Shown here: piece by piece, positions 7,463-15,270 of the stretch | Layout of the letters: each line of letters begins with the position of its first letter | Position numbering within the stretch: position 1 is the first letter of the stretch | Source of the DNA: Dehalococcoidia bacterium | GTDB lineage: Bacteria > Chloroflexota > Dehalococcoidia > Bin125 | NCBI GenBank assembly: GCA_007571275.1 | Contig: RKRS01000050.1 | Coordinates: 1-35,731 of the forward strand | DNA: 35,731 bases | Direction of reading: 5' to 3' | Notes under the pieces: model-generated | Told to the model about the DNA's origin: nothing | What the model saw: the letters and a program-made list of their open reading frames with translations, nothing else | Databases searched by the model: none | Position numbers and translations under genes: made by a program

Positions 7463-8530
7463 TCATCCAGGGCCGATTTCTGCTTCGGCCATGCGACGCA
7501 GGGCTTCGGCGCAGTCCTCACTGGTGACATCAGCATGGGTGACCAGACGGATTTTGGTCCGGTCTGGAGTGGTCACGAGCACGCCGATCCGCTTCAGCTC
7601 AGCCTGTAGCTTCGGCGACGGCGCCGGGTCACTGGATGTGTCGAGCTGCGCGATGATGATGTTCGTCTCCACGCGCTCGGGGTTGACGTCGAAACCGAGC
7701 TCGGCCAGTCCACGTGTGAGCTGTCGCGCGTTGGCGTGATCGTCGTGCAGACGATCTACCATCTGATCGAGGGCGACCAGTCCCGCCGCCGCCAGAATCC
7801 CGGCCTGCCGCATACCGCCGCCGACCAGTTTGCGAGTGCGGCGAGCCTGGGCGATGAACGCCTCGTCGCCACAGATCAGCGAGCCGACCGGCGCTCCGAG
7901 TCCTTTGGAGAGGCAGAAGGTCACGCTGTCAGCCGGCGCGGCGAGTTCGGCCACGCTGTGTCCCGAGGCGACGGCTGCGTTGAAGATGCGCGCCCCATCG
8001 AGGTGCACGCGCAGTCCCAGATCATGCGCGACGCCGGCGATCTCCTGCATCCGCTCAAGCGAAATGACCGTTCCGCCACAGAAGTTGTGGGTGTTCTCGA
8101 GCGCCAGCAGCGTCGTCCGCGGCTGATGCATGTCGTCTGGACGGACGGCGCCCGGGATCAGCTCGGGATCGAACCCGCCGTCCGGCTGGTTCGGCAGTGT
8201 CGTCGCGAGCACGCCGCCCAGTCTCGACACGCCGCCTGCTTCTGAGCGCACGATGTGCGCGCGATCGCCGACCAGTAATTCGTCACCGGCTCTGGTCTGA
8301 GATAGCAGCGACACTAGGTTGGCCATCGTCCCGCTGGATACGTACAACGCCGCCTCTTTGCCAGTGACGGCCGCGGCCTGCTGCTCCAGTTTGATGATCG
8401 TCGGATCTTCGCCGAATACGTCGTCGCCGACCTCTGCTTCGTACATGGCCTGGCGCATTGCCGGCGTCGGCTTGGTCACGGTGTCGGAGCGCAGATCGAT
8501 CAATGGCCGTTCGCTCTGGTTGAGGGTCAC
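7463..8530 (-). CDS. ltaE: L-threonine aldolase (low-specificity, PLP-dependent)
   Basis: Cleaves L-threonine or L-allo-threonine to glycine and acetaldehyde in the cytoplasm. The 355 residues begin IDLRSDTVTKPTPAM, the hallmark N-terminus. Other family features are EVGDDVFGEDPT, the PLP-phosphate region SSGTMANL, ENTHN, HLDGAR at 176-181 (PLP pyridine-binding Asp), and the Schiff-base lysine in LSKGLGAPVGS at residue 209. The length is normal. The GTG at 8530 overlaps the previous stop as GTGA, so translation is probably coupled. An upstream-extended reading is Arg-rich nonsense that overlaps the preceding gene. The methyltransferase follows 4 bases downstream. Confidence 0.93.
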   Translation of the reverse strand: MTLNQSERPLIDLRSDTVTKPTPAMRQAMYEAEVGDDVFGEDPTIIKLEQQAAAVTGKEAALYVSSGTMANLVSLLSQTRAGDELLVGDRAHIVRSEAGGVSRLGGVLATTLPNQPDGGFDPELIPGAVRPDDMHQPRTTLLALENTHNFCGGTVISLERMQEIAGVAHDLGLRVHLDGARIFNAAVASGHSVAELAAPADSVTFCLSKGLGAPVGSLICGDEAFIAQARRTRKLVGGGMRQAGILAAAGLVALDQMVDRLHDDHANARQLTRGLAELGFDVNPERVETNIIIAQLDTSSDPAPSPKLQAELKRIGVLVTTPDRTKIRLVTHADVTSEDCAEALRRMAEAEIGPG

Positions 8531-8970
8531 GCGGTTGGTCCTTGCCGTTCCCAAATCGTGCGGAATCCCTCGCCGCCGGTAATGGCGGCGAGGGTGACGG
8601 CGCGTTCGCCATCGAGGAGTTGTCGTTGAATGTCCTGGACGTGGTCCGGATCGGCGCCCAGGCTGATCAGTCGCGCCTCGATCTTCTGCCAAATGCCGGA
8701 CTCCTCGAACGCCCTGATCGCGCGTGGCCAAGGGAACGACATAATTCGCTCGGGCAATGGCAATCGTGGGCGGAGCGACTTCAGATGGCGAAAACGCTCT
8801 TCAGCTGAGTTGACGCGGTCAACGAGCTGGATGATCGGCATATCCGGCGGATCGGCGCGGAAGTCCACCAGGAGACGCGGTTCCAGCACTTCGAAGCGCA
8901 CGATCAGCACCGACGCACGGTCGATGACACGTAGAATTTCATCGAGGTCGACGCCGTAGTCGTCGCTCAT
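8527..8970 (-). CDS. Small cytoplasmic protein of unknown function
   Basis: 147 residues, no signal peptide or membrane segment, mixed alpha/beta composition. The first half has a beta-rich pattern (SVLIVRFEVLEPRLLVDFRA, then MPIIQLVDRVNSAEERF); the second half is helical. I recognise no family. I prefer the ATG at 8970; a TTG at 8997 would extend it by nine residues. It lies 34 bases downstream of another small unknown gene and overlaps the aldolase start by 4 bases, so it belongs to the same transcript. Confidence 0.7.
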   Translation of the reverse strand: MSDDYGVDLDEILRVIDRASVLIVRFEVLEPRLLVDFRADPPDMPIIQLVDRVNSAEERFRHLKSLRPRLPLPERIMSFPWPRAIRAFEESGIWQKIEARLISLGADPDHVQDIQRQLLDGERAVTLAAITGGEGFRTIWERQGPTA

Positions 8971-9003
8971 CGCGCTATGCAGTCCTGCCCAGCCCAATGC
9001 TGA

Positions 9004-9288
9004 TTAATCAGATTGAGGGCTCGATATCCCTGAGTGTATGGACGCTGAGGGAGAGCGTCCAATGTGGCCAACAGGCGCGGCGGGGAGCGCGCCGATGCCG
9101 AGCAATGCCTCGCGGGCTGCGTCGTAGCGCTGCTTGGCGCGCGCCTCGCGGTTGAGTAAGCCTTTCAGCTTGGGCGGCTCGAGCGGTTTGCCGTCGAGAA
9201 AGATCTCGTGCAGCCGAGACAGCTGCTTCTGCCACGCCTGCCACGCTTCTTGATACTCGGCTTGTCGTTCAGGATCGACACGAACCAT
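9004..9288 (-). CDS. Small helical protein of unknown function
   Basis: 94 residues. The first ~65 are rich in Trp, Gln, Lys and Arg and predict as two long helices (AWQAWQKQLSRLHEIFLDG, then LLNREARAKQRYDAAREALLG), possibly a helical hairpin. The tail is low-complexity. AGGACA sits about 6 bases before the ATG at 9288. It is embedded in the minus-strand run between the dimeric-barrel gene and the next unknown. No homologous family comes to mind. Confidence 0.62.
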   Translation of the reverse strand: MVRVDPERQAEYQEAWQAWQKQLSRLHEIFLDGKPLEPPKLKGLLNREARAKQRYDAAREALLGIGALPAAPVGHIGRSPSASIHSGISSPQSD

Positions 9289-9306
9289 GATTGTCCTGTG
9301 GGTCTC

Positions 9307-9618
9307 TCAGATCAGATTGCGGTAAATGTTGATTTCGGCGGAATCGAAGACCATTGCCTCGCGGACGGCGCGGCGCAGCTGGGCGAAGCGCTGATCCTGC
9401 GCGGCCAGCTCCTCGTACTGCTCGAGTTCCTTGAGGTCTTCGAACTCAGCGATGATCTCCACGTTGGAGGTTGGACCAGTGATGGCGTCCCAGACCGAGA
9501 ATCTCGCTTCGATTCCGCGCGCGGACTGATAGTCGAGCGCCTCTTCGACCGCGCGGAGAAACTCGCTGTGCTTGCCCGGCGCGACTCGGCCGGTCAGCAC
9601 CCGTCGAAACATCGGCAT
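9307..9618 (-). CDS. Dimeric alpha/beta-barrel (ABM/NIPSNAP-like) protein
   Basis: 103 residues with the pattern of a ferredoxin-like dimeric barrel: a first strand (MFRRVLTGRV), the helix PGKHSEFLRAVEEALDYQ, a strand (RFSVWDAITGPTSNVEIIAEFED), the helix LKELEQYEELAAQDQRFAQLRRAVREAM, and the last strand (SAEINIYRNL). This fold includes antibiotic-biosynthesis-type monooxygenases, EthD and NIPSNAP proteins. No catalytic residues can be assigned. It sits 12 bases downstream of mobA on the same strand. Confidence 0.72.
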   Translation of the reverse strand: MPMFRRVLTGRVAPGKHSEFLRAVEEALDYQSARGIEARFSVWDAITGPTSNVEIIAEFEDLKELEQYEELAAQDQRFAQLRRAVREAMVFDSAEINIYRNLI

Positions 9619-9630
9619 CGGATCGTCCCT

Positions 9631-10281
9631 TCAGCTATTCGTTCGCGTTCGGACCAGTTCACTCGTGGACGCGCTGCTCAGGAGTCGGTCAACGCGGGCG
9701 AGGTCGTCTGGTCGGTTGACATTGGTGAATGACCGCAACTCGGGATCGTGCGTGCGCAGTGCGTCGATTTCCAGCAACCGATGCTCGACCAGTGGTAAGA
9801 GCGCTCGGATGCGGCCGTCGCCTTCATCCAGCAACTGTGTCATATGCGGCAGGACCGAAGAGCGATAGGCGGCGAACAGCGGTTGCGCGACGCCATCAAT
9901 GCGCGGCATCGCGATCTCGACATCCGCACAGGCGTCCGCAACCGCGCGTAGCAGCTTCGGCTGGATGAAGGGCATGTCACAGGCGACTGCGACGGCGATG
10001 TCGTGTTCGATCAGCGGCAGCGCTGCTTCAAGCCCAGCCAGTGGGCCGCGGTCGTGTCGATGATCGATCGCCTCTCGCCAGCTGACGCCTGCGAGCGGAG
10101 GGAATTGCTGGTCGGGGCGGCGGGCGACCACGATGTCATCGCTCACTGAGTGAGCGGCGAGCGCGCTCCAGTGCAGCAGCGGACGTCCGCCGGCCTGGGT
10201 GGTCGCTTTGTCGCGGCCCAGCCGACGACCGAATCCGCCCGCCAGGATGACGACAGAGAACGCGTAGGTCGTGGGTTCCAT
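9631..10281 (-). CDS. mobA: Molybdenum cofactor guanylyltransferase MobA
   Basis: Transfers GMP from GTP to molybdenum cofactor, giving the bis-MGD precursor used by DMSO-reductase-family enzymes. The nucleotide-binding signature LAGGFGRRLGRDK is at residues 13-25, DRGPLAGLEAAL near 78-89 and the metal-binding VACDMPF near 119-125, all in family order. At 216 residues the length is normal. MobA is favoured over the cytidylyltransferase MocA because of LAGG with a following RLGRDK. It diverges from yqeC with only 22 bases between starts, so the two probably share a compact promoter region. It heads the minus-strand run. Confidence 0.88.
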   Translation of the reverse strand: MEPTTYAFSVVILAGGFGRRLGRDKATTQAGGRPLLHWSALAAHSVSDDIVVARRPDQQFPPLAGVSWREAIDHRHDRGPLAGLEAALPLIEHDIAVAVACDMPFIQPKLLRAVADACADVEIAMPRIDGVAQPLFAAYRSSVLPHMTQLLDEGDGRIRALLPLVEHRLLEIDALRTHDPELRSFTNVNRPDDLARVDRLLSSASTSELVRTRTNS

Positions 10282-10303
10282 GGCTTGAGTTTAGGCTGAA
10301 GAT

Positions 10304-11059
10304 ATGAGTACCGAACTGCCGTTGCCGTTGCATGAGGCGTTGGGCATCGTGCGGCCGAGTGTGTTCGCCACGGTCGGCGGCGGCGGGAAAACGACGGTGC
10401 TGTTCGCGCTCGCCGCCGAGTGGGCAGCAGCGGGTGGCGCCGGTCTCACAGTGTTGACCACGACAGCCAGGATGACCATCCCTCGTGAGGGTCGGACACT
10501 GCCACTCGCCATCGGTCGCGACGATGCGTTCCGCGCCGGCGCGCTGGACGACATTCGTCTGCGCGGTCTCTCCACTGCGGTGGTCGGATCAGGCAGAGGC
10601 GACCGCGAGCGTGTCCTGGCCGTCAGTCCCGGTTGGCCGCGTCAGGCAGTCAACGCCGGGCTTGCCAGCCTGGTTGGGGTTGAGGCCGATGGCTCCAGAG
10701 GTCGTCCCTTCAAGGCGCCCGCCGTCCACGAACCGGTGCTGCCAGAGGGAGTCGATGTTGTGGCGGCGGTCATCGGCGCGGGGGTATTTGGTCGCCCGTT
10801 GGACGAACGATCGGTGCACCGACCTGAGCTGGTCGCGCAGATCGCAGGAGCTGAAATCGGCGATCGCATCACCCCCGAGCTGGCGGCCAACGTCCTGATG
10901 TCTCCAGACGGCGGCCGAAAGGCGGTCCCGGAGTCAGCAGCGTTCGTGGTGCTGGTCTCAAACGTGTCCCGGAATCTGGATGCATCGAGAGCGTTAGCGT
11001 CGCAGATCGAGGGACGGGTCGTCCTCTGGGACGCAGGCTCGGGGCTGTTGGCAGTCTGA
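10304..11059 (+). CDS. yqeC: YqeC-family molybdenum hydroxylase accessory protein
   Basis: Family known from selenium-dependent molybdenum hydroxylase maturation loci; the biochemical role is unsettled. The 251 residues carry a P-loop-like GGGGKTT at 25-31 and the hallmark EADGSRGRPFKAPA at 127-140, followed by VHEPVLP. The length is normal. It is divergent from mobA, consistent with a molybdopterin role, but no molybdenum hydroxylase, XdhC-like or sel gene is in the window. Starts at ATG 10304, with a weak ribosome site. The following 259 bases to the LLM gene hold no gene; I see no convincing terminator or promoter there. Confidence 0.85.
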   Translation: MSTELPLPLHEALGIVRPSVFATVGGGGKTTVLFALAAEWAAAGGAGLTVLTTTARMTIPREGRTLPLAIGRDDAFRAGALDDIRLRGLSTAVVGSGRGDRERVLAVSPGWPRQAVNAGLASLVGVEADGSRGRPFKAPAVHEPVLPEGVDVVAAVIGAGVFGRPLDERSVHRPELVAQIAGAEIGDRITPELAANVLMSPDGGRKAVPESAAFVVLVSNVSRNLDASRALASQIEGRVVLWDAGSGLLAV

Positions 11060-11318
11060 AATCCCGCTGGCGCTCTCAGCCGCCCTCAGCTGCCAAGCCG
11101 ATGTTGTGAATGTCATCGCGCGTACTGACAGTCCGCGTAGCGATTTTTCAGACTGCCGCTACACGAGTGGACCGAGCGTGCCGAAGTTACTGACTACCCG
11201 GTCTGCCCTCTCCTGATTGCTCACCGATCAGGCGAAGGGAGTCGCTCTCAGCCACGCGAACCGTCCGCCGCGACGGCGGACCAGATCCTCGCCGACGGCG
11301 GCGAACGAAAGGAACACC

Positions 11319-12704
11319 ATGCTTGAGCTCGCGATCTTTCACAACGGAGCGGTCGACCTCGGCAGCGATGTCGTTAATGGCACTCGAGTCAATTCGGGGA
11401 CACTTGAGGAAACCAGCGAAAGTTTCCAGCGGATCCTGATCAATCAGATCCGACAGGGCGTGCTGGCCGAGGAGCTTGGCTTCAACTATTGGTTCATGAC
11501 CGAACACCACATGCAACCCGAAGGGGTGGAGTTCAGTCCCAACCCGATCGTCGCCGAGACAGCCATCGCCGCGCGGACGAGCCGCATTCGGCTCGGACAG
11601 ATGGCCAACATCCTGCCCTGGCACCACCCGGTGCGCTTGGCCGAGCAAGGCGCCATGCTCGATGTGATCAGCGGCGGCCGACTCGAATTCGGCGTCGGAC
11701 GCGGCTACCAGTCCCGTGAAACTGAAGTGCTGGGCGGCGCGATGGGCGCGACGATCCAGGATCAGGAACGCAACCGCTCGTTCTTCGAGGAGTGTTTCGA
11801 GATCATCACCAAGGCCTGGACCCAGCACTCGTTCAGCCATCACGGTGAGTTCTTCAACCTCCCGCCGAGCTACACCAAGTGGGGCAACCCCTCCACGATC
11901 GCCTACTTCAGCCAAGAGCACGTCGATCGCGATCTGGACAGCGTGCTCGATATTGGCGCGCCGGACATGTACGCCTCCGGCCCGCCCGTCTATGCAACCG
12001 GCACGACGCTGAAGGAGATCAGCGTCTACCCGCACCCGATCCAGAAGCCGCGGCCGCCGATGTGGATGCCCGTCACCAGCCCGCGCTCGATCGAGTGGGC
12101 AGCCTCGCACGGGGTCAACTGCTACACGATTCCCGAGCCCAACTCCCGACTCAAGGCCAACGTCGAGCGGTACTACGAGACCCTGGAACGGACCAAGTGG
12201 CCGGACCGCCTCGATCGGGAAGGGCCCTGGAAGTTTGGCTACGACGCCGACGTCAAGCGCGGATTCACCCCGGCCCGATACGTGCACATCCTCAAGCCGG
12301 GCGATGAAGCGAACGACCTCGAGCGCTACAAGCTGGGCATGGAAGCGGCTTGGCCGTACCTCGGCGCATTCGGCTTTGGCGGCGTGATCACCGACATCGA
12401 CGAGCCGCCGCCGCCGCCCGACCGACCGGTGACTGCCGATCTCTGCATCGACAAGGGTCTCGCCTTCGTTGGTACGGCCGACCAAATCGTCGAGCAGATC
12501 ATGGAGATCAAGGAAACGGTCGGCTACGAGGACTTCATGTTTACGGCCTGGTTCGAAATGGGCGGCTACCTCGGCGAAGAGGTTGAGGAGCAGATGCACA
12601 TGTTTGCCGACCAGTGCATGCCGGCACTCGCCGACGCCTGTGGCGGGCTCGTCATCAACCCCGACGTCGGACCGGCCCTGACCGGACCGACGAACGGCGT
12701 CTGA
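11319..12704 (+). CDS. LLM-class flavin-dependent oxidoreductase (luciferase-like)
   Basis: TIM-barrel monooxygenase family using reduced FMN or F420 with oxygen. The 461 residues show the typical opening strand (LELAIFHNG), FWMTEHHMQPEG-like region (YWFMTEHHMQPEG), LGQMANILPWHHPVRLAEQ, the barrel motif LEFGVGRGYQSRE, and a late VGTADQIVEQI helix. It is longer than the usual ~340-400 residues, with insertions around 180-230 and 330-370. The start ATG 11319 has AAAGGA 5 bases upstream. The lactonase-like gene follows 63 bases later and an importer next, suggesting one unit for oxidising an imported compound. Substrate and cofactor choice cannot be told. Confidence 0.9.
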   Translation: MLELAIFHNGAVDLGSDVVNGTRVNSGTLEETSESFQRILINQIRQGVLAEELGFNYWFMTEHHMQPEGVEFSPNPIVAETAIAARTSRIRLGQMANILPWHHPVRLAEQGAMLDVISGGRLEFGVGRGYQSRETEVLGGAMGATIQDQERNRSFFEECFEIITKAWTQHSFSHHGEFFNLPPSYTKWGNPSTIAYFSQEHVDRDLDSVLDIGAPDMYASGPPVYATGTTLKEISVYPHPIQKPRPPMWMPVTSPRSIEWAASHGVNCYTIPEPNSRLKANVERYYETLERTKWPDRLDREGPWKFGYDADVKRGFTPARYVHILKPGDEANDLERYKLGMEAAWPYLGAFGFGGVITDIDEPPPPPDRPVTADLCIDKGLAFVGTADQIVEQIMEIKETVGYEDFMFTAWFEMGGYLGEEVEEQMHMFADQCMPALADACGGLVINPDVGPALTGPTNGV

Positions 12705-12767
12705 CGCGGTCGGTTGGTCTCGTTGTTGGTTGCGCCAAGTTGGGACACCGTTGAAGGAGTTCACCTC

Positions 12768-13604
12768 ATGAGCATCACCCTGCAGGGACTCAAGCTCGGC
12801 CATATGGGCATGGATTACGGATTGCTCGGTTATCCGAACCCGAATGACATGCTCCTGCCGAGCCGTCGCGAAGCGCCGCGGACCTGGTACCGCTGCCCGT
12901 CGTTGGCGTACATCATCAATCACCCAGCCGGACGGATCCTGTTCGATACCGGTATCTCGACGAAGTTTGCGGAAGAGTGGCTGCCCGAATGGCAAGGCAC
13001 GCTTGATCTGACCGAACTCACGGCCGACGACCTGCTCGAGAACGCGCTCAAACGGGTCGGCCTGGGGCCGGATGACTTCAGCCATGTCATCCTCAGTCAC
13101 TGTCACGCCGACCACGCCGGCGGGCTGCGGATATTCGAGGAAGCTGGAGCGCAAATCATCCTGCATGAGGATGAACATCGCTACGCGACCAGCATCTGGT
13201 CAGCCGCGAATTTCTTCATCCGTCAGGACTGGCACTTCCTCTCGCGGCGCAACCCGATCTTGATGTATGGCGATCAGGAGATCATGGAGGATCTGTGGAC
13301 GATCAGTCTGCCTGGTCACACGCCTGGCTCGATGGGAGTGCTGGTGCGTCTGGAGACCACCGGCTGGGCGCTGCTCGCCGGCGACGCCGTCAGTACCCAC
13401 GAGGCGTTCGGGCCGCCAGGCTTGCCGAACTTCGTCAACATCAGCAACGAGGCGTTCATCCAGTCGTGCGCGAAGGTCGAAGCCATCGCCTCGGAGCGCG
13501 ACGCATTCATCTTCCCCGGCCACGACGAGTCGGGTTTGCAGTACTCACAAGGCGACCTGGCGATCAAACCGATCGAATTTCTCCCAGGTCATACATATGA
13601 GTAA
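12768..13604 (+). CDS. Metallo-beta-lactamase-fold hydrolase, lactonase-like
   Basis: 278 residues with a full dinuclear metal site: HCHADH at 111-116, H184 in PGHTPGSMG, D206 in LLAGDAV and H252 in FPGHD. The layout, including the N-terminal segment leading to LFDTGIS, resembles AiiA-type N-acylhomoserine lactonases and related lactone hydrolases. The start is ATG 12768 with GAAGGAG 8 bases upstream. It lies between the LLM oxidoreductase and a solute-binding protein. A lactone formed by oxygen insertion would be a logical substrate, but quorum-quenching or other esters are possible. Probably cytoplasmic; no signal peptide. Confidence 0.88.
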   Translation: MSITLQGLKLGHMGMDYGLLGYPNPNDMLLPSRREAPRTWYRCPSLAYIINHPAGRILFDTGISTKFAEEWLPEWQGTLDLTELTADDLLENALKRVGLGPDDFSHVILSHCHADHAGGLRIFEEAGAQIILHEDEHRYATSIWSAANFFIRQDWHFLSRRNPILMYGDQEIMEDLWTISLPGHTPGSMGVLVRLETTGWALLAGDAVSTHEAFGPPGLPNFVNISNEAFIQSCAKVEAIASERDAFIFPGHDESGLQYSQGDLAIKPIEFLPGHTYE

Positions 13605-13654
13605 GGTGCGCTGACCGAAACCATCGGTGCAGCGCAGCAGCAGGAGGCACCGAT

Positions 13655-15110
13655 ATGACCGACCACATGGCAGACAGTCGCCTGACACGTTGGCGCTGGA
13701 TGAGATTGGTCGGTGCCGCACTCGCTGCACTGGTGCTCGGCTTCGTTGTCGCCGCGTGCGGCGACGACGACGCCGAGCAACAAACCGCCGCCCAACCCCA
13801 ACCGCAGGCGCAGCAACAGGCGCAACCCCAACCTCAACCACAGCAACAGGCGCAGCCGCAACAGGCAGCAGCCGCAACAGGCAGCAGCCGAGACAGGCAT
13901 TGTGCGGATCGGTTCGGTCCAGCCGCTCTCCGGTGGCGGGCTCGCCTTCTACGGCAAGTCGGAGGAGGTCGGCCTGATGCTCGCCGTCCAGCAGATCAAC
14001 GAGTCTGGCGGCTTTGTCGTCGGTGATACGACGTACACGATCGAGGTCGTCGCGCGCGACACGCGTTCCGATGACGCGGTCGGCATCGCCGCGGTGCAAG
14101 AGTTGATCCGCGACGAGGGCATCAAGATCATCTTCGGCCCGATCCCGCACGGTGTTGGTCTGGCGGCCTCCGAGCTCACACAACCGGAGCAGGTGCTGCA
14201 CCTGATGTCGCTGAGCATTCTCACCTCGGAAGGCGGCGTGCTGAATCCGGAGACCTCCCAGACCAGCCACAAGTGGCTCTTCCAGATCGAGCCGTCGGAG
14301 CTGACCCGCAGCACGATCACCGCAGCGGGCGTGCTCGAACTGCTCGGCGCACAGCCCGGTGACACCTCGGTGATCATCGCCACCGACGACCCCTCAGGAC
14401 AGTTCCTGGGCAGGTTCTACAACGGCGTCCTGACCGCGCTCGGACAGAAAACCCACCCGGTCGTCTTCTATCCGCCCGGCACCACTGACTTCACTCCGTT
14501 CCTGACTCGGCTGAAGGGTCTGAACCCAGATTGGGTACACAACTGGTACATCGCCGCCGACTCGGTCTTGATCGCCGAGCAGGCGCTCGAGCTTGAAGTC
14601 GCCCGCGGCTACATGGTCTTCGGCGTCGACCCGGGCTGGTGGCAAGAGAACTTCCCCGACGGTATCGAGAACGAGTCGCCGATCGTGCTGGCCTGCATCA
14701 ACCTCTGTCGAGCGATCAACAGCAGTGAACGGTCGCGCGAACACTACCGAGCCGTCAACGAGTTCGAGTGTGGCGACCCCGACGGCTGTTCACCGGCGCC
14801 GCTGACCGACATCACCCTCTGGCAGTACGACTACGTCTACATGCTAGTTGCGGCGATGCAGAAGGCCGGCACGGTTGACGACACCACGGCGATCGCCGAA
14901 GCGCTGGAGGGAATCACCATCGACGGAGTGCTCAGTTCCACGCTGACGATGGACCCCGAGTGGCACCGCGTCGCGCACGGGTACGACACCTGCCGCGTCC
15001 AGCTCGGGGAGATCGCCTGCACCAACTTCTCGCTTGAGGAGTACGGACCCGAGGCCCTTGGCGTCACCGAGGAGTTCGTGTTGGCCAATCAGGAGGGGAG
15101 CGAGCAGTAG
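13655..15110 (+). CDS. LIV-type ABC transporter solute-binding lipoprotein, reading frame broken by a 16-bp duplication
   Basis: Captures a small solute outside the membrane for the LivHM permease. The start ATG 13655 has AGGAGG 7 bases upstream and encodes a lipoprotein signal with lipobox VVAAC (Cys at residue 35), then an Asp/Gln/Pro/Ala linker. The mature domain (Peripla_BP_6, starting near GIVRIGSVQPLSGGG) is in a different frame. The shift occurs in the linker where a 16-bp unit is present twice (13859-13890). With one copy, a single 479-residue protein is read. As written, the first frame stops at 14026 and the mature domain lacks its signal. It may be a true mutation, a switchable variant or an assembly error. 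Confidence 0.85.
13844..13890 (+). repeat. Tandem repeat (15+16+16 bp) in the solute-binding protein linker
   Basis: CAACAGGCGCAGCCG (13844-13858, in frame as QQAQP) is followed by two identical copies of CAACAGGCAGCAGCCG (13859-13874 and 13875-13890). The two 16-bp copies together shift the frame; one copy joins the signal-peptide frame to the mature-domain frame exactly, reading through QQAAAETGIVRIG. The whole linker from 13784 is built of CAA, CAG, GCG and CCN codons, the sort of sequence prone to slipped-strand mispairing. Confidence 0.92.
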
Positions 15111-15120
15111 GCCACTCCAG

Positions 15121-15196
15121 GCTGTTCCGTTGCTCGTCGGCACGGGACAGCGGGCGACCTGAGCCCTCGCACGCCGTTCGGCGCCGCGAGGGCTCA
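15121..15196 (+). promoter_or_regulatory. Two tandem hairpins between solute-binding protein and livH
   Basis: The first hairpin has arms 15121-15130 and 15142-15151 (10 bp with one U-G pair, 11-base loop). The second has arms TGAGCCCTCGC (15160-15170) and GCGAGGGCTCA (15186-15196), 11 bp perfect, with a small inner stem. No T-run follows, so intrinsic termination is unlikely. The location suggests protection of the binding-protein message or reduced read-through into the permease genes. That function is inferred. Confidence 0.6.
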
Positions 15197-15270
15197 TTCT
15201 GGCAGGCCACCGATGGTGGTTGCTGCGAAACCGCCGACGGCTTTGGAGAGTTGGGAAGGTTGAGACGGCG

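Noticed and set aside
11187..13178. A 663-codon open frame on the minus strand
   Set aside because: It lies opposite the LLM oxidoreductase and the lactonase-like gene, both of which have family motifs and ribosome sites. Its product is a featureless Arg/Asp/Val/Gly-rich chain, as expected for an antisense shadow in GC-rich DNA.
13859..13890. Programmed ribosomal frameshifting to explain the binding-protein frame change
   Set aside because: No slippery heptamer with a downstream pseudoknot is evident, and deletion of one exact 16-bp repeat explains the break more simply.
13784..13890. CRISPR array or minisatellite locus
   Set aside because: The repeats are direct codon-level repeats inside a coding linker with no spacers. 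No CRISPR-like array occurs elsewhere in the window.
15160..15196. Rho-independent terminator after the set 1 binding-protein gene
   Set aside because: The stem is strong but the sequence after it (TTCTGG) has no T-run, and permease genes of the same system follow at once.
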